From an uncultured Planctomycetaceae bacterium (GTDB lineage Bacteria > Planctomycetota > Planctomycetia > Planctomycetales > Planctomycetaceae), in contig CAIQIE010000402.1 of NCBI GenBank assembly GCA_903871805.1, positions 1-41,867 on the forward strand: a stretch of DNA of 41,867 nucleotides, given 5' to 3'. The translations under genes were made by a program, and so were the position numbers. Position 1 is the stretch's first letter; each line of letters starts with the position of its first letter. Below, in pieces: positions 17,547-25,384 of the stretch. The notes below the pieces were generated by a model, which was given only the letters and a program-made list of their open reading frames with translations, was not told the origin of the DNA and did no database searches.

Positions 17547-17731
17547 GTCTTCACGCGACGCGGTGTTCGTTCTTCATTGTTCCGGTGCAAACCGGATGAC
17601 GCCGCGGTGTCTGGATGAGTGAGGCGTGTCAGCCATGTTTTCAGGGGCTGCTGGCCGAAGCCGACGTCGTACATTCCGACGGTTGTCCCGAACACTCGAT
17701 TGTCACGGAGCAACAGTCCGTTTCTTTTGGA

Positions 17732-19378
17732 TCAACGGGAAGATTTTCCTGACAGGCGATCTTCCAGCCGTCCCGAGAGTACAGACAGCGGGTAGCTCAT
17801 GGCAAGGTAGATCAGTGCGGTGATCGCCCCCAGCTGGATGATTGCATTGGAGTTCTGGGCCTCTATGTAGTAGGCCTTGGACAATTCCACCACGCCGATC
17901 ACACTGCAGACCGCGGTATCTTTGAAGAGCGCAATGAAGTCATTTGTCACCGGTGGAATGACCTGCTGTGTGGCCTGGGGAATCAGGATTCTGCGAATCG
18001 CCATGGATCGTGTCATTCCCAGTGACAGAGCCGCTTCCATTTGCCCTGGGGGGATATTCTGCAGGCCGGCCCGATAAATTTCCGCTTCGCATGCGGAATA
18101 ATTGATGGCCAGAGCCAGGACAGCGGATGAGAAGCTGCCGAGGCTCAGTTGCGCGTCTGGAAACAGCCATGCCAGGAACTCGGGGACGACGAAGTAAATC
18201 AGTATCAGCTGCAGGGCCAGTGGCGTTCCGCGGACGACTTCCACGTAGAGTCGAGAGAAGACAGAGAGAGGTTTCGAGCCATAGATCCTGAGCAAAGCCA
18301 GTCCAAGGCCTGCAATGATGGCGAGTGGCATGGAGCAGACGGAAAGAAGTATGGTCCATACGGATGCGAGGAGCAGGGCCTTTCTGCTGGACGCGAGAGA
18401 ATTGCTTTCGTCCGGCGTGATGATGTCCGGATTTTCTGAAACACTGTTGCCAGTAAAACTGCCGGTGCCGTCCGTTTCGAGTGATCGCAGCATCTGGGTC
18501 GCGTTCCACAGACTGTACTTCTCGAAGATTTTGCGGAGCTTGCCGTTGCGGAGGCCTGCGATGATGGCAGCATTCACTTCGCGAAGAAGTCCTGTGTCTT
18601 CTTTACGAGTCAGCGCCACATAGAACCCCGGGGCCTCACCGCGGCCAACCTGACGCAGCTTTGGATAGCGGTGCGCATAGGCTGTCCAGATTGGCAGATC
18701 CTGAATATTGGCACGGACTCCGTCCAGGCCCAGTTCCACGGCCCGCAGTGCATCCGTCACTCCATCGTAGCCCTTGAGCGTTACCGTGTCTGCAAACGAT
18801 TTTCCGTACTCATCAGCAGCAGAGCCTGTCAGCACGGAGACGGGGATTTTGTGGTCCTGGAATTCCTTCTTTTTCAGATCATCCCAGTTGCTCAGGCCCG
18901 TGTCGTTGTGACGAGCGATCAGAACAAGCTCATAGATATAGTAGGGAACAGAGGTTCCGTACAGCTGCGAACGGATGGCTGACCATTCGTAGCCATTCAG
19001 AACAACATCGATGTCATGCCTGTCCAGCATGCTGGGCAGCTTGTCCCACTGTCCCTGACGAAACTCGGCGGTTAGCCCAAGATGTTCGGCGATCATCTGT
19101 GCAATTTCGACTTCGAATCCGACCCGTTTGTCGGGGTTTGCCGGATCCGGAAAGATGAAGGGAGCCCCCCCTTCCTGGTCGGCCCCCCAAACGAGCTTGC
19201 CACGTTTGCGGAGTGCTTCCAGGTCCTCGGCCACGGCAGAATTGGGTGGGGACAGGAACGGGATGAACAGATTGATGATTGCCATCAGGACGAACGGAAG
19301 GCGTGAGCGGCCGATTCCGGTGGCACGGGTCACTCGGAAGCAGTGGAAAACTGCGGGGTTGAAAACCATTTGACGCAT
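17732..19378 (-). CDS. Amino-acid-type ABC importer: substrate-binding protein fused to permease
   Basis: One 548-residue chain joins two normally separate proteins. After an N-terminal hydrophobic export segment comes a type 3 solute-binding domain (about residues 55-290): GKLVWGADQEGGAPFIF, GFEVEIAQMIAEHLG, DVVLNGYEWS and LRKIFEKYSLW. Next is a permease of the HisM/GlnP family (about 335-540) with EVVRGTPLALQLILIYF and an EAA loop, AALSLGMTRSMAIRRILIPQA. The ATG at 19378 follows GGAG by eight bases; the frame continues to a TTG at 19411. The binding domain suggests polar amino acid uptake. No ATPase gene is adjacent, so the ATP-hydrolysing subunit must come from elsewhere. The gene converges with the secretin unit. 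Confidence 0.92.
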   Translation of the reverse strand: MRQMVFNPAVFHCFRVTRATGIGRSRLPFVLMAIINLFIPFLSPPNSAVAEDLEALRKRGKLVWGADQEGGAPFIFPDPANPDKRVGFEVEIAQMIAEHLGLTAEFRQGQWDKLPSMLDRHDIDVVLNGYEWSAIRSQLYGTSVPYYIYELVLIARHNDTGLSNWDDLKKKEFQDHKIPVSVLTGSAADEYGKSFADTVTLKGYDGVTDALRAVELGLDGVRANIQDLPIWTAYAHRYPKLRQVGRGEAPGFYVALTRKEDTGLLREVNAAIIAGLRNGKLRKIFEKYSLWNATQMLRSLETDGTGSFTGNSVSENPDIITPDESNSLASSRKALLLASVWTILLSVCSMPLAIIAGLGLALLRIYGSKPLSVFSRLYVEVVRGTPLALQLILIYFVVPEFLAWLFPDAQLSLGSFSSAVLALAINYSACEAEIYRAGLQNIPPGQMEAALSLGMTRSMAIRRILIPQATQQVIPPVTNDFIALFKDTAVCSVIGVVELSKAYYIEAQNSNAIIQLGAITALIYLAMSYPLSVLSGRLEDRLSGKSSR

Positions 19379-19994
19379 CGGCGCTGCTCCGGAAAACTGC
19401 AGGGACCTCAAAAATCCCGGGGGAAAGTGCAGTTTGATAACGAGCGAATCTGGCGTCTACCCATGAAAGAAGAACGCCTCAGGCGTGGGGCATAATTCCG
19501 CGATAGTGACAGGGAATTGACACCACTGACACAAATTTTGGGGTGAAGGGTCGAGGAAGCGAGGATCGAAATCTGGGCTTCCCCCGGAATTCGGATCCCC
19601 CTATCCTGCATGGGCTCAGGCAAAAACTGCCGGTCCAAAACGGAAATCGTCAAATTTTGCAGGTTTGGTACAGGGACTGCAGATGCAGTCACAGGAATAA
19701 GTCGAAGGGACAAGGCCGAAGGCGAGAGGATTCAGAAGCTGCAGATTCTCACGAAAAACGGTAGTTCGGCGTATTTGTAGACTCCGAGTACCGGAAAACG
19801 CGTGAGGCAGAATGAAGAATCTTCAGACGATTTTGTAAATCTGACAAAGTGTGTCAGAGAGAATCGCGAGGGGTCGGGTCCAGGTTTTTCTGACGGGCAG
19901 GGAAGTCTGTTGGGAAAGATCGTGATCTGTGTTGGTTTCATGAGAGTGAAAAAGGGCTGTTCTAAGCTGCATATTTCTGGCATGGAAGCCATTT
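19379..19994. other. Long intergenic region between divergent genes
   Basis: These ~615 bases contain no gene I can support. Small palindromes are present: ACGCCT-C-AGGCGT near 19471-19483 and ACTGCA-GA-TGCAGT near 19676-19689. Neither carries a T tract. Promoters for both flanking genes should lie here, but no clear -35/-10 pair stands out. Confidence 0.5.
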
Positions 19995-21614
19995 ATGAAG
20001 ATGCTGATTTTGCTGCTGTCGATGCTTACTGAGACACCCTCTGCGGATGATCCAGAGGTGCAGCTGCTGGACTTCACCGCCAGTTACTGTGCGCCGTGTC
20101 GCGAGATGGTTCCAATTCTGAATCGGATGGAGTCCAAAGGCTTTCCGATCCGTCGAATTGACATCACCGAAGAGCCCGACCTGTCTCGTCAGTTTCAGGT
20201 AGAGGGCGTGCCGACCCTTGTGATTATGGTTGAGGGAAAAGAAGTTCGTCGTTTCGTCGGCCTGACTGCTGAGGCAGAACTACGCGAAGCGATGAACAAG
20301 GCCGCCAGAGAATTGTCAGAGAGACGCGGCCCGCCGGTTCCCAAAGCGGATCAAGAGCCAAAGTCGGAGCGATCACCTCCGCAACCTTTGTCCAATCGCG
20401 ATATCAGACCGGAAACTGGAGGCGGGAGCGGCACGCTTGGGGACTTCTTTCGACGTATGTTTCGTGACAAGGACGAGGCGGCCGAGCCACCAGTCATACG
20501 CGGCCAGTCACCAAAGTCGGGCAGGCTCAGCGGATTGGAGTTGGCAGAGGCTGCGACTGTCAGGATCAAAGTGGAAGGGACAGCGAAGCGCGAGGACAAA
20601 GATGTTGCAGTGAGCGATATTGGGACCGGGACGATTATTGCCAGTGAACCAGGCTCCGCGTTCATTTTAACCTGTGCACATTTTTTTCTGGGCCTGAAAG
20701 TCGGTAACACGATCACCACTGTCGAGGTTTTTCGCGACGGGGTACCTGAAAAATTCTCTGCGACGGTTGTAGGCGGAGACCATAACCTGGATCTGGCGAT
20801 TTTAAAAATTCAATCCCCGGAAAAGTTGCCGACGGTTTCTGTGACAGAAACGGCTCCGGATCTGCAGCAGGATCAGATTCTGAACAGCTTTGGCTGTGAT
20901 GGTGGAAAAGTCCCCTCGAAAAAAGCCGTCATGCTCATTGAAGAAAACCGATACGAGGGCCCTGGGAATCTTGTGTGTTCCACCGATCCGGCCAGTGGGC
21001 GATCTGGTGGTGGCCTGTTTGACACGGATGGTCGTCTTGTTGGTGTCTGCAGTTGTGCCAATCGGGAAAAGTCCGAAGGGCTTTACATGGCCTGGAGTGC
21101 CGTCGACGGGCTGATGGAGAAGTTACAGCTGGCAGGACTTAAGAAATCTGCGGCTGAACAACCAGAACTCAAGGCTGGAGAGTCGGTAACTACAGAAGCC
21201 GACGAAACCCAGCAATTTTCTGCCGTATCGCTTCAGGCACCGAGGGACACTCCGGAGGCTGCTGAAGAGGAGACTCTGGAATTTGATCCTCTGGCATTGA
21301 ACGAAAAGTCGGAGGCGGATGCGATTGTCGGTGACGGGCCTGGAAAGACACTGGAGCTGGACAGCGAGGCAGACGGAAAGCAGGATGCGGTCGGCCCGGA
21401 AGTCACAATTATCATCGATAACAAGACATCTGGATCACAGAAGAAAGTGATTGTGATTCCCAAAGCATCTCCCTGGTTAATGGAAATGCTGACCGGGGAA
21501 ACCGCTGAGGGGCGACCGGTGGTCGCCATGAAGGCGAAGCGGCCGCTGTCGGGGAAATCGTCAGAAGAGAACACGGTGCCGGCCGCAAAGGCAGAATATC
21601 AGGAAAAACCGTAA
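19995..21614 (+). CDS. Thioredoxin-trypsin-like protease fusion
   Basis: The ATG at 19995 has GGAAG upstream and is followed by a short hydrophobic segment, so export or membrane attachment is likely. Residues ~20-105 are a thioredoxin fold: LLDFTASYCAPC with the CAPC redox pair at 32-35 and cis-proline in GVPT at 71-74. A Pro/Arg-rich linker (110-180) leads to a trypsin-like (S1C/DegP-type) domain at ~180-380. Its His is in TCAHFF (229), Asp in HNLDLAIL (266) and nucleophile Ser in GRSGGGLFD (337), so the triad looks intact. The last 150 residues are acidic and low-complexity. Its partners are unknown; a redox-linked protein quality-control role in the periplasm is an inference. Confidence 0.9.
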   Translation: MKMLILLLSMLTETPSADDPEVQLLDFTASYCAPCREMVPILNRMESKGFPIRRIDITEEPDLSRQFQVEGVPTLVIMVEGKEVRRFVGLTAEAELREAMNKAARELSERRGPPVPKADQEPKSERSPPQPLSNRDIRPETGGGSGTLGDFFRRMFRDKDEAAEPPVIRGQSPKSGRLSGLELAEAATVRIKVEGTAKREDKDVAVSDIGTGTIIASEPGSAFILTCAHFFLGLKVGNTITTVEVFRDGVPEKFSATVVGGDHNLDLAILKIQSPEKLPTVSVTETAPDLQQDQILNSFGCDGGKVPSKKAVMLIEENRYEGPGNLVCSTDPASGRSGGGLFDTDGRLVGVCSCANREKSEGLYMAWSAVDGLMEKLQLAGLKKSAAEQPELKAGESVTTEADETQQFSAVSLQAPRDTPEAAEEETLEFDPLALNEKSEADAIVGDGPGKTLELDSEADGKQDAVGPEVTIIIDNKTSGSQKKVIVIPKASPWLMEMLTGETAEGRPVVAMKAKRPLSGKSSEENTVPAAKAEYQEKP

Positions 21615-21690
21615 AAGACGCGAGTTTTGGGGCGATCGAATATCGTGAAATCCCTTTGTCTGAAACTGATTTCCTCGAAATGATCTGAAC

Positions 21691-21718
21691 TTGTGTCCGA
21701 ACACAATTCGGGTATAGT
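21691..21718 (+). promoter_or_regulatory. Putative promoter of tRNA-Ser
   Basis: TTGTGT (21691-21696) and TATAGT (21713-21718), spaced by 16 bases, resemble sigma-70 -35 and -10 boxes. They lie about 40 bases before the mature tRNA 5' end, a normal leader length. Identified by eye only. Confidence 0.5.
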
Positions 21719-21758
21719 GTGTGAGAGAAGAGCGGGGGCAGCCCCGATTTTCCGCGCA

Positions 21759-21847
21759 GGAGAGATGGCAGAGTGGCCGAATGCGCATCATTGCTAATGA
21801 TGTGACTCCAGAAATGGGGTCCGAGGGTTCGAATCCCTCTCTCTCCG
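21759..21847 (+). tRNA. tRNA-Ser (anticodon GCT)
   Basis: This 89-base tRNA decodes AGC and AGU serine codons. The acceptor stem GGAGAGA (21759-21765) pairs with TCTCTCC (21840-21846) and leaves discriminator G at 21847, as expected for serine. The anticodon stem CATCA/TGATG encloses the loop TTGCTAA with anticodon GCT at 21793-21795. A long variable arm (ACTCCAGAAATGGGGT) marks it as class II, and GGTTCGAATCC is the T-arm. CCA is not encoded. It appears as a stand-alone unit with its own promoter and terminator. Confidence 0.97.
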
Positions 21848-21852
21848 TTCAG

Positions 21853-21879
21853 GCCCGCATTAGTAATGCGGGCTTTTTT
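21853..21879 (+). terminator. Intrinsic terminator of tRNA-Ser
   Basis: GCCCGCATT (21853-21861) pairs perfectly with AATGCGGGC (21865-21873) around an AGT loop, followed by six T residues. It begins five bases after the tRNA end. Confidence 0.93.
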
Positions 21880-22005
21880 GTTGCGCAGCGGTCAGCGGGA
21901 AAAGTTGCCAGCAACTTCTGCTGTGGCTTTTGAGATGTGTTGTTGCCATGTACAAGCCTGAGAAGCCGGTTGATTATCATGTTGCCTGTCACACTGTGAT
22001 CGTCC

Positions 22006-23220
22006 ATGTCTCGTGATCGCTTCCAGCAGCGTTTGCTGACGTCCCTGAATGCACTTCAGACCGCGAATCAGCGTCGAACTCGTCAATTGACAGAACGGCC
22101 AGGTCCGGTGAGCTGTCGGCTTTTCGGCCGGGATTTTGTCAGTTTTGCCACGAACGATTATCTGGGGCTCTGTCATGATCCACGAGTCTGTCTGGCCTTT
22201 TCGCAGGCGGCGGCGGACCAGGCAGGTTCTGGTGCAAGTGCTTTGATTGCAGGTCGTTCTGTGGCCTTGTGTCAGCTTGAGGAAACGCTGGCTGAATGGG
22301 AGGGCACGGAATCGTCCCTTGTGTTTCCGTCGGGATTTTCGGCGAATATCGGAACGATCATGTCGCTGGCTGGAAGTCGGGACGCGATTTTCTGCGATCG
22401 GGATAATCACGCCAGCCTGATTGATGGCTGCCGGGGGTCTGCAGCGAAGTTTCTGGTCTACGACCGAACCAGGCTGGATCAGCTGCGAAAATCGATCGCC
22501 CGGCGGCGGTCCGAGTTTGATCTGGTGTTCATTGTGACAGACACAGTATTTAGTATGGATGGTACGCTTGCCGACCTCAACGCGCTATGTGATCTCGCAG
22601 ATGAGTTTGACGGGTTGATGATTGCTGACGAAGCGCATGCGACGGGGATTTTTGGGCAGCATGGTCGTGGTGTCTGTGACGCTCAGGGAGTGGAAGATCG
22701 GGTGTCTGTGCGCCTGGGGACCCTGAGTAAATCGATTGGCAGCCTTGGGGGCTTTGCTGCGGGCAGTCAGGCGTTGTGTGACTGGCTCTGGAATTCGGCA
22801 AGAAGTCAGTTTTTCTCAACAGCACTCCCACCCGCTGTTTGTGCGGCGGCGACTCGATCGCTGCAGATCCTTCGGGAAGAACCGGAGCGGCGGTACAGAC
22901 TGCACGCGCGGGCGACACTGATGCGGCGTCTGCTGCGGGAATCCGGAGTTGCTTTGATGAAAGTCGGCGAAGCGGAGTTTGCTGAAAGACTGAACCCCGT
23001 GGAAAGTCCAATCGCAGGAGTGCTTGTGGGAGACGACGCCCTTGCGGTTCAGGTGAGTCGGCAACTGCAGGAGCGGGGATTTCTGATTCCGGCAATACGG
23101 CCCCCCACAGTTCCACCAAAGACGGCCAGGCTGCGACTGTCGATCAGCAGTGAGCATACGGAGACACAGATTGAGGAAGCAGCGGAAGCGATTTCGCAGG
23201 TGCTGGCCAGAGTGCGTTGA
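22006..23220 (+). CDS. bioF: 8-amino-7-oxononanoate synthase (BioF)
   Basis: BioF condenses pimeloyl-thioester with L-alanine, using PLP, in the first dedicated ring-forming stage of biotin synthesis. This 404-residue protein has the alpha-oxoamine synthase signatures: SFATNDYLGL near 46-55, GSGASALIAG, DRDNHASLIDG with the ring-stacking His135, DTVFSMDGTLADL, IADEAHATGIFG with Asp208/His211, and GTLSKSIGSLGG with Lys242 as the Schiff-base lysine. The related enzymes KBL, ALAS and SPT share this fold, but the overall length and active-site loops look closest to BioF. No other biotin genes are in the window, so the assignment to biotin rests on the family resemblance. Confidence 0.88.
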   Translation: MSRDRFQQRLLTSLNALQTANQRRTRQLTERPGPVSCRLFGRDFVSFATNDYLGLCHDPRVCLAFSQAAADQAGSGASALIAGRSVALCQLEETLAEWEGTESSLVFPSGFSANIGTIMSLAGSRDAIFCDRDNHASLIDGCRGSAAKFLVYDRTRLDQLRKSIARRRSEFDLVFIVTDTVFSMDGTLADLNALCDLADEFDGLMIADEAHATGIFGQHGRGVCDAQGVEDRVSVRLGTLSKSIGSLGGFAAGSQALCDWLWNSARSQFFSTALPPAVCAAATRSLQILREEPERRYRLHARATLMRRLLRESGVALMKVGEAEFAERLNPVESPIAGVLVGDDALAVQVSRQLQERGFLIPAIRPPTVPPKTARLRLSISSEHTETQIEEAAEAISQVLARVR

Positions 23221-23292
23221 CATGCTGCGGATGCAGGTTGTCGGTGGGTGCTGCGGTGTTGTTTCGGATTGAGGCAGCAGCGCGAACCAGCA

Positions 23293-24690
23293 TTAGAACT
23301 CGAACGACTGCCCGCAATTCGGGATGATGGGGGGGAGATCTGAGCAGTCTTCTGCGATCTTCGCAAGGGCCTGAGCGGCTTTGGTTTCGCCGTGAACGAC
23401 AAACACCTGCCCGGCTCCGCCCTTTCTCTGCAGATGATTGAACCACCAGCGGAAGTCTTCGGCATCGGCATGGGCTGAAAGTCCGTTGATCACTTCCACC
23501 CGAGCCCGCAGGGGAATGGTGCGGCCGAGGATATTCAATTCCGGTCTGCGTTCCACGATCCGTCGTCCCAGCGTGTGTTCTGCCTGAAATCCGATAATCA
23601 GGATCGTGTTTCGTTCATCGGTGATTGTGTTTCTCAGGTGATGCACAATGCGTCCATTCTCGCACATTCCACCAGCGGCGATGATGACCATTGGGCCATC
23701 TCTGCGATTCAGGCCGATGCTTTCATCCTGCGACCGCGTGTAGGTCAGACCGGGAAAATCAAACACGTCTTTGTCGTGTGTCAAAGTTGCCTGGACATCA
23801 CTTTCCATGGCAGACGTATGGTGCCGGTGCACTTCTGTCAGTCGGCTGGCCAGAGGACTGTCGATAAACACGGGGATACGGCAAAGCGGGTCAGAGTTGC
23901 GCAGATCATTCAGCAGATAGACCAGCGTCTGCGTGCGTCCCAGGCTGAAGGCCGGGATGATGATTTTTCCCTGCTGCCGCGACGCCTCACAGATCACTCG
24001 TTGCAGTTCTTTGCGGACATCCGTCGAATCCGGATGCAATCGATCGCCATAGGTCGATTCGCAGATCAGGATATCGCATCGCCCAATGGGCTCGGGATCC
24101 ATCAGCAAAGGCTGGTTCCGACGGCCCAGGTCACCGGAGAAGACCACGCGATGAACCTCGTCATGATCTTCCAGTTCCAGCTCGGTGATCGCAGCGCCGA
24201 GGACATGTCCGGCGTGGTGGAAGCGGATTCGCACGCCCTCGGCGATTTCTGTCCATTCATGAAAGTTTACGGGTTCAAAAAGTTTTGCGGCCTTGCGGGC
24301 ATCCTCCTCGGTGTAGAGCGGTTTCGGTTCGAGTGAGGTGTCGCGAAAGCGATTACTGCGGTCGTAGCGAGCATCTTCTTCCTGAATTCGGGCGCTGTCC
24401 CGCATCATGATCGTGGCAATGTCTGCGGTGGCATGCGTCGCAAAGATGGGGCGTTTGTAGCCCGCTTTCACAAGTCCTGGAAGATTGCCGCAGTGGTCAA
24501 TATGGGCGTGTGACAGGACGACGGCATCGAGCGCCTGGGGGCGACAGCGAAAAAGTTCGTTCCTTGGTCGTGTTTCTTCTTCACGTCCCTGAAACAGGCC
24601 GCAGTCGAGCAGGATGCGGGCGGCGTCGGTTTCGATCAGGTGCTGACTGCCGGTCACTTCGCCCGCTGCCCCCAAAAAAGTCAGCTTCAT
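23293..24690 (-). CDS. Metallo-beta-lactamase/beta-CASP ribonuclease-like protein
   Basis: At 465 residues this matches bacterial relatives of CPSF-73/YSH1 RNA nucleases. Zinc-binding motifs: LSHAHIDHCGNLP at 60-72, HAGHVLGAA, and FSGDLGRRNQPLL. The beta-CASP insert carries CESTYGDR, IPAFSLGRTQTL and AAGGMCENGRI, and the C-terminus has GLSAHAD and FVVHGE. The ATG at 24690 begins MKLTFLGAAGEVTGS, exactly where the family begins, so the 15-residue upstream extension in frame is not used. It likely cleaves RNA in the cytoplasm. It converges with bioF and has no functional link there. Confidence 0.94.
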   Translation of the reverse strand: MKLTFLGAAGEVTGSQHLIETDAARILLDCGLFQGREEETRPRNELFRCRPQALDAVVLSHAHIDHCGNLPGLVKAGYKRPIFATHATADIATIMMRDSARIQEEDARYDRSNRFRDTSLEPKPLYTEEDARKAAKLFEPVNFHEWTEIAEGVRIRFHHAGHVLGAAITELELEDHDEVHRVVFSGDLGRRNQPLLMDPEPIGRCDILICESTYGDRLHPDSTDVRKELQRVICEASRQQGKIIIPAFSLGRTQTLVYLLNDLRNSDPLCRIPVFIDSPLASRLTEVHRHHTSAMESDVQATLTHDKDVFDFPGLTYTRSQDESIGLNRRDGPMVIIAAGGMCENGRIVHHLRNTITDERNTILIIGFQAEHTLGRRIVERRPELNILGRTIPLRARVEVINGLSAHADAEDFRWWFNHLQRKGGAGQVFVVHGETKAAQALAKIAEDCSDLPPIIPNCGQSFEF

Positions 24691-25093
24691 GGATGTTTTC
24701 CCGACGGAGTGAATAGACCTGAAAAAGGGAATCAAGCGGAGAGGGGGCGACAGGTGGAAACCACACCGGTGTGTCGCGTGCAGTCTGAAATTGCCGCAGC
24801 GGACAACCCATGTGCTGGGATTATGGCGGTGACTGCAGTGATCTGGCCACTGTGGAAAGTCCTTGCAGAGTGAATTGAGGAGAGAATTGTTTGGCAGGGG
24901 TTGATTCGGGCGGAAAACGAATGTGGACCACCGTAGATGTGAGGGGATGACAGGTTTGTTATACTTAGTGTGGTATAAATACCCACAATTCTGGCATTCT
25001 GATCGAGCAAATTTGAAGGTTTTGGGTATTCTGAGGGCGTTTTCTCAAATTCTGTCGAACACCGTCAATGTGTCGCGGCGTAGAGTCCTGCGA

Positions 25094-25112
25094 GTTTGTT
25101 TAAAAAACAAAC
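25094..25112. repeat. Perfect A+T-rich inverted repeat
   Basis: GTTTGTTT (25094-25101) and AAACAAAC (25105-25112) form an 8-bp perfect dyad with an AAA centre, about 270 bases before the DUF1549 gene. It could be a protein-binding site. No T tract follows, so a terminator is less likely. Confidence 0.55.
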
Positions 25113-25269
25113 GGTCTTGCATTTGGGGCTGACAACAGCGAGTAACTGTGCGGGTGTTCTTCATGAGATTCCCCGCAGAAACTGGCCATAAAAGTGGCGA
25201 TAAAGGTCAGTAGAATGGTGTTTTTTTGTGTTAAGCCGGGTATTCTAGTTGGAGTCTGAATAGCCGGTG

Positions 25270-25296
25270 ATGTGCGGAATCACCGGGATTTTCGTC
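25270..25296 (+). pseudogene. Possible remnant of an asparagine synthetase (AsnB-type) start
   Basis: ATG at 25270 encodes MCGITGIFV, identical over eight residues to the conserved beginning of glutamine-hydrolysing asparagine synthetases, where Cys2 is the amidotransferase nucleophile. After about nine codons the frame reads unrelated Gly/Cys-rich sequence that overlaps the DUF1549 coding region in another frame. I see no ribosome-binding site. Either a deletion fused a gene start to this locus, or the match is chance. Confidence 0.3.
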
Positions 25297-25384
25297 CGAA
25301 GTTGGTCGGAAGACCGACTTGGCGGTTTTGGTTGCGGTAGTGGTTGCGGCTATTGTTCCAAGGGTTCGGCGAGGAGTGGATGTG

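Larger units (their letters stand above)
24691..25384. other. Long intergenic region upstream of the DUF1549/DUF1501 unit
   Basis: About 690 bases without a full gene. It holds a perfect A+T-rich inverted repeat at 25094-25112 and a short asparagine-synthetase-like start at 25270 (both listed separately). A GTCGG-AAGA-CCGAC stem lies near 25307-25320. TATACT and TATAAA hexamers occur around 24960-24979 but lack a well-spaced -35 box. Confidence 0.5.

Noticed and set aside
17581..17596. TCCGGT-GCAA-ACCGGA hairpin with a GNRA tetraloop between convergent genes
   Set aside because: A six-base stem without a T tract; it may be a bidirectional mRNA end but cannot be called with confidence.
23575..24336. 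A 253-codon plus-strand frame within the metallo-beta-lactamase gene
   Set aside because: It is antisense to zinc-binding and beta-CASP motifs that are certain.
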